NCBI GenBank assembly: GCA_963629575.1
Contig: CAVGIM010000004.1
Span: 19,268-83,267 of the forward strand
Direction of reading: 5' to 3'
DNA from: Hallerella sp963629575
Lineage (GTDB): Bacteria > Fibrobacterota > Fibrobacteria > Fibrobacterales > Fibrobacteraceae
Length of the DNA: 64,000 nucleotides
Part shown: in pieces, positions 35,093-41,519 of the stretch
Layout: each line of letters opens with the position of its first letter
How positions within the stretch are numbered: the stretch's first letter is position 1
Made by a program: the position numbers and the translations under genes
Notes under the pieces: generated by a model
The model's input: the letters and a program-made list of their open reading frames with translations, nothing else
Told to the model about the DNA's origin: nothing
The model's database searches: none

Positions 35093-35665
35093 TCACCGCA
35101 ACATATCCAAGTCCAGAAACATTTTCCGATACGCTTCGACTTTCCTTTCGAACGCTAACGGATAGGCGCGGCTAGAACTCGGTGCGCGATACAAGGCAAG
35201 ATTCCTTGTTCCGAGCGCAATCGCGACCTTGCCGCCGACAGGAGGCGTTTCGACACGGAACGTCTCGGCGACCGTTTTCGTCGCAAGCGTTCCCGTCGTT
35301 ACGACAGCCAGGCAGTCGGGAACTTTCGCAAGAAGCTTTTCCAGGTCCGTCGGGAAAATCACTTCCAAAAAGGCATCCGACGCGTTTCCCTTCAAGCGAT
35401 TCACGGATTCCGCCGCATCATAGATTCCTATTCCTGCAATCGACAAGAAGTCGATAATCCTTTCCCGGTCAAAACGCTTTTCCGTTTTACATACAAAATA
35501 ATCCCTTTCGCCGTAAAAGACCTTTCCCAGAATTCGCCACATGTCGTTGTTGAAGTTCGGGTAGTAAAAATCCATGCACCAGCGCGTCCTCGGAGGCGGA
35601 AAGCTTCCGAGCATCAGGAGCCGTGCGCGCTTTGGCAAAAAGGGTTCTAGCGGATGTCTTTCCAC
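35093..35665 (-). CDS. Uracil-DNA glycosylase superfamily protein (GTG start)
   Basis: About 190 residues from a GTG at 35665 (VERHPLEPFLPKRARLLMLG). No ATG lies near, and a longer reading would overlap the nitroreductase gene. LLMLGSFPPPRTRWCMDFYY and FNNDMWRILGKVF fit the UDG-fold motif 1 of the mismatch-specific or family-6-like glycosylases, and GIGIYDAAESV and VTTGTLA may be later elements. It would excise uracil or a mispaired base from DNA. Sequence support is moderate. No strong ribosome site was seen, so translation may depend on the upstream nitroreductase gene 22 bases away. Confidence 0.6.
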   Translation of the reverse strand: MERHPLEPFLPKRARLLMLGSFPPPRTRWCMDFYYPNFNNDMWRILGKVFYGERDYFVCKTEKRFDRERIIDFLSIAGIGIYDAAESVNRLKGNASDAFLEVIFPTDLEKLLAKVPDCLAVVTTGTLATKTVAETFRVETPPVGGKVAIALGTRNLALYRAPSSSRAYPLAFERKVEAYRKMFLDLDMLR

Positions 35666-35687
35666 GCGACGTTCGGCAGGGAAACGT

Positions 35688-36209
35688 TCATAGTTCCGAA
35701 GCGAATTCCGCAAGGGACTTTCGCACGGAATGTTTCGGCGAAGGCTTGCCGTGCTGCGGATCCGCATAGCCCAGATCGAGCAGGCAGACGAGTTTTTCGT
35801 CTTCCGAAAAGCCAAAGGCCCTTTCGATTGTTTCGGCGTTGAAGCCTCTCGCCCAGAGCGTATTCAAGCCCAGATCGGTCGCTTCGAGCATCATGTGCGT
35901 CGTGACAATGCTCGCGTCCTCGGGACCGCAATCATGCTCGTCTCCGTATTTCGAAGCCTTGTAGCTTTTTGCCCTGTCGTAGGAAACCATCAGCACGACG
36001 GGCGCATTGTACGCCATCCGGGTCAGTCCGCGGATCTTTTCGATAGCTTCGGGAGTTTCAAGAACCCTCACGCGAACAGGCTGGGAGTTCGTCGCCGTCG
36101 GAGCGATACGGCCCGCTTCGAGAACCGATCCGATTTTTTCCCTTTCCACCGCCTTGTCGGCAAACGAGCGGCAGCTGTAACGATCCTTGGCTAGCGCAAT
36201 AAAGGACAT
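35688..36209 (-). CDS. Nitroreductase family protein
   Basis: A 173-residue protein. FMN-binding features are the early RYSCRSFADKAVE and APTATNSQPVRVRV, the middle ASIVTTHMMLEATDLGLNTLWARGF, and the C-terminal LLDLGYADPQHGKP. This is the small nitroreductase fold, an NAD(P)H-dependent FMN oxidoreductase acting on nitro compounds or quinones. The substrate is unknown. It lies just upstream of the glycosylase gene and is divergent from the xylanase across about 120 bases. Confidence 0.9.
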   Translation of the reverse strand: MSFIALAKDRYSCRSFADKAVEREKIGSVLEAGRIAPTATNSQPVRVRVLETPEAIEKIRGLTRMAYNAPVVLMVSYDRAKSYKASKYGDEHDCGPEDASIVTTHMMLEATDLGLNTLWARGFNAETIERAFGFSEDEKLVCLLDLGYADPQHGKPSPKHSVRKSLAEFASEL

Positions 36210-36332
36210 GGATACCTCTTGTCTAAATTCGTCATTCCAAAATTTACAACAAAATACAACACTTTTTCAATCTCCGGGGAGACCTGCGAGACTTTCAAGC
36301 ATATTTTACAAGGAACAGAAAGGAGAATTTCC

Positions 36333-37796
36333 ATGAACATGAAGTTTATTTTTCCCCTGATTCTCGGATGCGCCTCGCTATGGGCCGGAGAGGTACTGAC
36401 ATGCGCAAACGGCACTTCCCAGCAGATGCGAACCGTAAACGGCTACGACTATGAACTGTGGAGCCAAAACGGAACGGGAACGGCGAGCCTCACCATCACG
36501 GCGGATTCGAAGCCGGAAAACGGCGGAACCTTTTCCGCGGAATGGAGCGGAACCATCAACGTTCTCTCCCGCGCCGGAAAAAAGTTCAAGAATAACGAAA
36601 CGGTCTCTTCCGTCGGGACAATCACCATCGACTTCGAAGCGACCTGGAGTTCTTCGGACAATGTCAAGATGCTGGGAATCTACGGCTGGGGATATTTCGC
36701 CTCCGGCACGCAGCCTTCGAACTTTTCCGACCAGATCGAATACTACATCATCCAGGACCGGGGAAGCTACAACTCCGCGACCAGCGGCACCAACTGTACA
36801 AAAAAAGGTTCGGCGACGATCGACGGCATTCTCTACAACTTCACGGAATGCGACCGGATCGGGCAACCGATGCTCACGGGCAACGGGAACTTCAAGCAAT
36901 ACTTCAGCTACCCGGCGAGCACGAGCAGCCACAGGACAAGCGGACGCGTCACCGTGTCCAGGCATTTTGCGGAATGGGCCAAGGCGGGAATGCCGATGAA
37001 CAAGCTCTACGAAGTCGCGATGAAAGTAGAATCCTATACGGGAAACACCGGAACGGCAAGAGGAAGCGCAAACGTCACCAAGAACATCCTCTGCATCGGA
37101 AGCGCCTGTGACGAAGGGGAATCCAACCCGAGCGAATCGTCTTCGAGTTCGAGCGCCGCCCAAAGTTCGAGCAGCATAAGCAGTTCCAGCAGCTCGAAAA
37201 TTGCGGCAAACCCGACATGCAGCGATTACGAGCCGGCGTTTTGCGGCGGGGCCGCCTTTGCAAGCGTCATCGGAAATTCCGCAGACATTCCCGCAAGCGG
37301 CGAATGCCTCTACATCCGCGACTTTGAAGTCATCCAGCCCTCGCTCGGTTCCACGGTTTCCATCAACGGGGTATCCAACACGTGTGGCGACGAATGGGAC
37401 GATTGCAACTACAACACAAAGCCCGAGGCAAAGGACGGAGGCTATTACGTCTATGTCGCCAGCGGAACCATTAACGATTACGAAAGCAACGGTTGGGTGA
37501 ACATCGTCGGCGGAGAAAAGCCGAATTGCGCCGACGGAACAGATCCGGACAAGACTCCCATTTTCGACATGGCGAAGAATCTCCGCGGAAGCGTTTCCGT
37601 CCAGGTTCTCGAAGGCCGCGAATTGCAGGTGCATTCAAACCTCTCCAATCGGATCGAGATTTTCGACATGCTGGGGAACAAGGTCCTGAGCGTTCCCCTG
37701 CAAGCCGGTTCCCGGACAATCGCCCTTTCCCTTCCAAACGGCTCCTATCTCTGGAAGATTCGCGGGGCAAAGTCCGGAAAATTCACGATTCGCTAG
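36333..37796 (+). CDS. Secreted GH11 endo-1,4-beta-xylanase with poly-Ser linker and C-terminal sorting domain
   Basis: A 487-residue protein from the ATG at 36333, chosen for AGGAGA upstream and for the signal peptide MNMKFIFPLILGCASLWAG. The GH11 domain (about 25-255) has NGYDYELW, IYGWGYF, the nucleophile in QIEYYII (E136) and the acid/base in KVESYTGN (E233). A poly-Ser linker (265-290) leads to a Cys-containing module (295-400) of unknown fold, perhaps carbohydrate-binding. The last 70 residues (IEIFDMLGNKVLSVPL, LPNGSYLWKI) match a type IX-like (type A) sorting domain. It should hydrolyse xylan outside the cell. Confidence 0.88.
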   Translation: MNMKFIFPLILGCASLWAGEVLTCANGTSQQMRTVNGYDYELWSQNGTGTASLTITADSKPENGGTFSAEWSGTINVLSRAGKKFKNNETVSSVGTITIDFEATWSSSDNVKMLGIYGWGYFASGTQPSNFSDQIEYYIIQDRGSYNSATSGTNCTKKGSATIDGILYNFTECDRIGQPMLTGNGNFKQYFSYPASTSSHRTSGRVTVSRHFAEWAKAGMPMNKLYEVAMKVESYTGNTGTARGSANVTKNILCIGSACDEGESNPSESSSSSSAAQSSSSISSSSSSKIAANPTCSDYEPAFCGGAAFASVIGNSADIPASGECLYIRDFEVIQPSLGSTVSINGVSNTCGDEWDDCNYNTKPEAKDGGYYVYVASGTINDYESNGWVNIVGGEKPNCADGTDPDKTPIFDMAKNLRGSVSVQVLEGRELQVHSNLSNRIEIFDMLGNKVLSVPLQAGSRTIALSLPNGSYLWKIRGAKSGKFTIR

Positions 37797-37836
37797 GCAG
37801 AATCGCACGGCGAAAGTCTCTCTCCAACTATTTTCG

Positions 37837-37864
37837 AAAATGCCGCCCTCCTGGCGGCATTTTT
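37837..37864 (+). terminator. Rho-independent terminator after the xylanase
   Basis: Stem AAAATGCCGCC (37837-37847), loop CTCCT, GGCGGCATTTT (37853-37863), with T-rich continuation. It separates the xylanase from the small membrane gene that starts at 37879. Confidence 0.88.
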
Positions 37865-37878
37865 AGTAGATTGTTCCC

Positions 37879-38043
37879 ATGAAAAATCGAATCCTGAAGT
37901 ACATCAAGAGCTTTCACTGGAAGTTTCTCTTCCTCTTTGCCGCATTCTGCGTCGCGCTCGCCATCGTGAACAACTTCCGGGTCGGCGACGAAAAGTCCGT
38001 CGAATGGATTGGTACGCAAGACGTTCTCGCAAAACCGGAGTAG
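37879..38043 (+). CDS. Small single-pass membrane protein (54 aa), possibly a truncated rhodanese anchor
   Basis: ATG at 37879 to TAG at 38043. The product has a basic N-terminus (MKNRILKYIKSFHWK), one helix (FLFLFAAFCVALAIV) and a short tail with VEWIGTQDVL. The next gene starts three bases after the stop, so the two are coupled. The tail resembles the first strand of membrane-tethered rhodanese domains, which are sometimes found beside MauE/DoxX genes. The rest of such a domain is missing here. It may be a remnant or a genuine small protein. Confidence 0.6.
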   Translation: MKNRILKYIKSFHWKFLFLFAAFCVALAIVNNFRVGDEKSVEWIGTQDVLAKPE

Positions 38044-38046
38044 GCC

Positions 38047-38721
38047 ATGAAAAGACACGTTTTTTCCGCCATCCTTCTTTGCATCGCAACATTTCTCGTA
38101 TCGGTCTGCATCGCCGAAGTTTCCTTTCCGGAATCGTTCCTCACCTTTACCGACTCCGAGTTTCTCATCGAAAAATTTCCAAAGATCTGGAAGTACAATC
38201 TGCATTTCGGCATCGGTGCGCTCCTCGTCGCCATTCCGCTAGTCCTTCTCGCTTACAGAAAGGACCGGGATTGGACGGTCAAAGGACTCGAAACGCTCCT
38301 TCGCATAGGCATCGGCGGGTTCTTCATCTCGGCGAGCATTTTTAAAATCCAGGACCCCAGGGGCTTTGCCGTCCTGGTCGCCCAATACCAGTTTCTGCCC
38401 GATTTCATCAACAACCTTTTCAGCCTTGTCTATCCGCAATTCGAATTCTGGTTTGGTCTTGCGTTGATTGTCACGCCTTTTGCAAAAGAATCCGCGTTCG
38501 CCATTTTCTGGATGTTCATTTCGTTCATCATCGCTCTCGCCTGGGCGCTCGCTCTTGACCTCGGCATCACCTGCGGATGCTTTGAACTCGAAGGCGCCCA
38601 GAGCAAGTCCGAAGCCTGGACGGCGCTCATCCGCGACCTGATTCTCGTCGGTCCGACATTTTGGCTTACGCTTCGACCGAACCGAAGCCTTGTCGGAATC
38701 TGGCGTTCGAAAAAAAGCTAG
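38047..38721 (+). CDS. MauE/DoxX-family membrane protein
   Basis: A 224-residue protein with about five to six helices: a signal-like first helix, then RIGIGGFFISASIFKIQDP, FEFWFGLALIVTPFAK and FISFIIALAWALALDLGI, followed by TCGCFE. The GCF motif after the fourth helix and the FKI.DP start are typical of MauE/DoxX proteins, which are associated with membrane redox or disulfide handling. GGAG precedes the ATG. The 3' end overlaps bioD by four bases in convergent orientation. The exact function is unknown. Confidence 0.72.
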   Translation: MKRHVFSAILLCIATFLVSVCIAEVSFPESFLTFTDSEFLIEKFPKIWKYNLHFGIGALLVAIPLVLLAYRKDRDWTVKGLETLLRIGIGGFFISASIFKIQDPRGFAVLVAQYQFLPDFINNLFSLVYPQFEFWFGLALIVTPFAKESAFAIFWMFISFIIALAWALALDLGITCGCFELEGAQSKSEAWTALIRDLILVGPTFWLTLRPNRSLVGIWRSKKS

Positions 38722-39407
38722 AACGGCAAGACGCCCAGGTCCCTGTCACCGGTTCTTGTCTTCGAGAGAATTTCAAGACCGGTGATTTCCCGCATCATCG
38801 AGATGTTGTCGTCTTCCATTTCCAGGTTCCCGCTGTCGCCGTAGCGATTCACGAGAATTCCGCGTATTTTCAAGTTCCGCGCTTTCGCGTATTCGACAGT
38901 CAGGACGCACGCGTTGATGGATCCGAGCGCCGCCGTGGTGACGATCAGAAGCGGAAGATCCAGGAGTTTCACGATGTCTTCGAGAAAAATTCCTTGGCCC
39001 GCAAGAGAACAGTTCTCCCCAGCGTCATGGCGAATCGGGCAAACGATTCCCCCGCTGCCTTCGACAAAGACGAACGAATGACGCGACAAAGCCGCGTCAA
39101 AGTCCTTTTTCACTTTCGAAAGCTCCACCGGATTACCCTCCTTCCGCGCAGCGAGATGCGGAGAGACGGCTTCCCGATAGACATAGCTGACGAGTTCATC
39201 CTGGCTGTCCGAGAGACCCGCTACCTTCTTTACGTAGTCCGCGTCGCCCGCGACCCAGGTTCCGTCTCGAAATTCCGCCCCGCTAAGAGCCGCCTTGTAA
39301 TAGCCGGCATCGATTCCGGAATCTCTCCACGCCTTGACCAGAAGTCCCGTGACAAAGGTTTTCCCTATATCGGTGCCGGTCGCCGTCACAAAATAGCCGT
39401 GATTCAT
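38718..39407 (-). CDS. bioD: Dethiobiotin synthetase
   Basis: A 229-residue protein from the ATG at 39407 (MNHGYFVTATGTDIGKT), the canonical BioD start; an ATG 33 bases upstream would overlap the bioA stop. The P-loop GTDIGKTFVTGLL, YYKAALSG, FVFVEGSGGIVCPI and INACVLTVEYA support the assignment. BioD forms the ureido ring of dethiobiotin from DAPA, CO2 and ATP. It follows bioA by 16 bases. bioB and bioF are not in the window. Confidence 0.92.
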   Translation of the reverse strand: MNHGYFVTATGTDIGKTFVTGLLVKAWRDSGIDAGYYKAALSGAEFRDGTWVAGDADYVKKVAGLSDSQDELVSYVYREAVSPHLAARKEGNPVELSKVKKDFDAALSRHSFVFVEGSGGIVCPIRHDAGENCSLAGQGIFLEDIVKLLDLPLLIVTTAALGSINACVLTVEYAKARNLKIRGILVNRYGDSGNLEMEDDNISMMREITGLEILSKTRTGDRDLGVLPF

Positions 39408-39423
39408 CTTGCCTGTTCCTTGC

Positions 39424-40737
39424 CTATTCGTGAAATTCATCTTCGCCCGCCAAGACAGGCGCGCCTTCGCATTCCCCGATGCGCCGTATCGCTTCGACAA
39501 TTCGGTCGAGTTCCGCATCCGTCGTAATGAACGGCGGCATCGTATAGACATAGTTGCAAAACGGTCTGAGCCAGACGCCCGTTTCCCGAATGACGCGGAG
39601 AATGTCTTCCGCGGAAGGTTTCGCCTTGAGTTCGAGAACACCTATCGCTCCGAGAACGCGGACATCCGCCGCATTTTCCAGGTTCCTCAGCGGCAGGAGA
39701 TTTTCCCTGAGCCTTTTTTCGATGCGAGCGACCGCCGACAGATAGTCTCTCGATTCAAAAAGAGAAAGCGATGCGATTCCCGCGGCACAGGCAAGCGGAT
39801 TCGCCATGTAAGTCGGACCGTGCATAAACGCAGAGATCTTGCTGCTTGTAATGGTTTCCGCGACACGCTCGGACGCCACGCAAGCGGCCATCGTAATGCA
39901 TCCGCCGGTCAGCGCCTTTCCGACACATAGAATGTCCGGCAAGATTCCGGCATGTTCCATCGCAAAGCGCGGCCCGGTCCGGTAAAAGCCCGAAGCGATT
40001 TCATCGAGGATCAGGAGAATTCCCCTTTCGTCGCAGAGCCTCCGCAAGCGTTTCAGGTAATTCGGATGGTATAGCCACATACCGTTTCCGCCCTGGAATA
40101 CCGGTTCGCAAATAACCGCCGCAATTTCCCTTTCGTGTTCGGAAACGACCCTTTCCATCGATTCGAAGTCGGCTTCGTCCCACGATCCATCCAGGCGAGA
40201 GTTCGGACGATCGGCAAAATAATGCCTTGGCATGATTCCGCGAAAAAGTACATGCATTCCGTCGGGATCGCTCAGCGCCATCGCCCCGGCAGTGTCCCCG
40301 TGGTATCCGCCCTTGAGCGCGACCAGCTTGGAACGTTCCGCATGGCCTTGCGCGTATTGGTATTGCACCGCCATCTTCGCGGCGCATTCCACGGCGATGG
40401 AGCCCGAGTCCGCAAAAAATATCCTGTCCAGGCCTTTCGGCAAGAATCCTTTGAGGCGTTGTCCGAGCTCTATCGCGGGCTCGTGCGTAAAGCCTCCGAA
40501 CATCACATGGCACATCTTTTCGCTCTGGCGTCGAATCGCTTCGACGATTTCGGGCGCATTGTGGCCATGCGCGACACACCACCAGCTCGAAACGGCATCG
40601 ATAAGTTCTAGCCCGTCGGCGGTCCGAATCCGCGTTCCCTTCGCCGAAGTCGCAAGGAAACGAGCCGGCGTGTTTTTGAGAGCGGCATAGGGATGCCACA
40701 AATGTTCCGCGTCAAAAGAGAGAAGATCCTCCATCAT
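39424..40737 (-). CDS. bioA: Adenosylmethionine--8-amino-7-oxononanoate aminotransferase
   Basis: A 437-residue class III aminotransferase. It has HLWHPYAALKN, the BioA-type SSWWCVAHGHN, FADSGSIAVECA, KGGYHGDTAGAMALSD, LILDEIASGFYRTG and the PLP-lysine VGKALTGGCIT, then HGPTYMANPLACA. It converts KAPA to DAPA using SAM as amino donor. Tandem ATG codons at 40737 and 40734 leave a small start ambiguity. It follows the amidotransferase stop directly and leads into bioD. Confidence 0.95.
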   Translation of the reverse strand: MMEDLLSFDAEHLWHPYAALKNTPARFLATSAKGTRIRTADGLELIDAVSSWWCVAHGHNAPEIVEAIRRQSEKMCHVMFGGFTHEPAIELGQRLKGFLPKGLDRIFFADSGSIAVECAAKMAVQYQYAQGHAERSKLVALKGGYHGDTAGAMALSDPDGMHVLFRGIMPRHYFADRPNSRLDGSWDEADFESMERVVSEHEREIAAVICEPVFQGGNGMWLYHPNYLKRLRRLCDERGILLILDEIASGFYRTGPRFAMEHAGILPDILCVGKALTGGCITMAACVASERVAETITSSKISAFMHGPTYMANPLACAAGIASLSLFESRDYLSAVARIEKRLRENLLPLRNLENAADVRVLGAIGVLELKAKPSAEDILRVIRETGVWLRPFCNYVYTMPPFITTDAELDRIVEAIRRIGECEGAPVLAGEDEFHE

Positions 40738-41412
40738 TCACCTACCGAGAATCGCATCCAGAAATTCGCCGAGAACCGCATTCGCGCGAGGAATCGAAGC
40801 TTTTCCCTGTTCGCGAATTTGACCTTCCGTCTGTACAAACTTCCCATGAAGCGACAACGCGGACTCCAGTTCTTCCGAGCAGTTGGCAAGAATTTCGGAC
40901 ATGGATTCTTCCGTCGTTTCCAGGTGAAACTGAATCCCGACGATTTTACCCAGCCGAAAGCCCTGGTTCTTGCAGGCCGCGCTATACGCGAAAGGGGTCG
41001 CCAGCTCGGGAATGTCAAAAGTTTCCCCATGCCAGTGAAACGCTTCTAGCGAAAGACCGTTTTCGAACGTCACCGGAAACCAGCCGATTTCCTTTTCCGG
41101 ATTTTTCCGAATCTTCGCGCCAAAGGCGTTCGCAATCAGTTGCGCCCCGAGGCAAATTCCGAGCAAAGGCTTGCCCAAGGCGAACATTTCCCGACAGAAC
41201 CGCTTTTCCAAGGCGAGATAGGGGTATTCCTTCTCGTCCAAGGCGCTCATCGGGCCGCCCATCAGGACAGCGAAATCGACTTTTTCCGGAGAGGGCAAAG
41301 AATCGCCCGCGTGGAGCTTTACAAGATGGACCTGGAATTTTCTCGCTTCCAGGTAGGGGAGTATCGCTCCGGGACCTTCAAATTCCACGTGCTGAAAAAT
41401 ATAGGCGTCCAT
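40738..41412 (-). CDS. Class I glutamine amidotransferase (stand-alone)
   Basis: About 224 residues from the ATG at 41412 (MDAYIFQHVEFEGPGA); an ATG at 41436 with GGGGA upstream is a reasonable alternative. The fold shows FAVLMGGPMSA, the nucleophile elbow LLGICLGAQLIA with catalytic Cys, and QFHLETTEESM giving His and Glu. These stand-alone GATases resemble the GuaA amidotransferase domain, but no synthetase partner is present. It abuts bioA, which suggests coexpression; a role in biotin synthesis is not implied by the family. Confidence 0.85.
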   Translation of the reverse strand: MDAYIFQHVEFEGPGAILPYLEARKFQVHLVKLHAGDSLPSPEKVDFAVLMGGPMSALDEKEYPYLALEKRFCREMFALGKPLLGICLGAQLIANAFGAKIRKNPEKEIGWFPVTFENGLSLEAFHWHGETFDIPELATPFAYSAACKNQGFRLGKIVGIQFHLETTEESMSEILANCSEELESALSLHGKFVQTEGQIREQGKASIPRANAVLGEFLDAILGR

Positions 41413-41466
41413 GCCGTCAATATAGCAATCGAACATTTTCCCCGGTTCTTTCGACGGCAACAAAAA

Positions 41467-41497
41467 AAAATCCCCGGACACAAAGTCCGGAGATTTT
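41467..41497 (-). terminator. Terminator after the OmpA-repeat gene
   Basis: Read on the minus strand, a CCGGAC/GTCCGG stem (41474-41479 with 41485-41490), extended beyond one mismatch by an AATC/GATT-type outer stem, is followed by a run of nine T (41462-41470). It ends ompA transcription before the amidotransferase gene. Confidence 0.85.
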
Positions 41498-41519
41498 CGT
41501 TCAATTTTGTAAGACTTGC

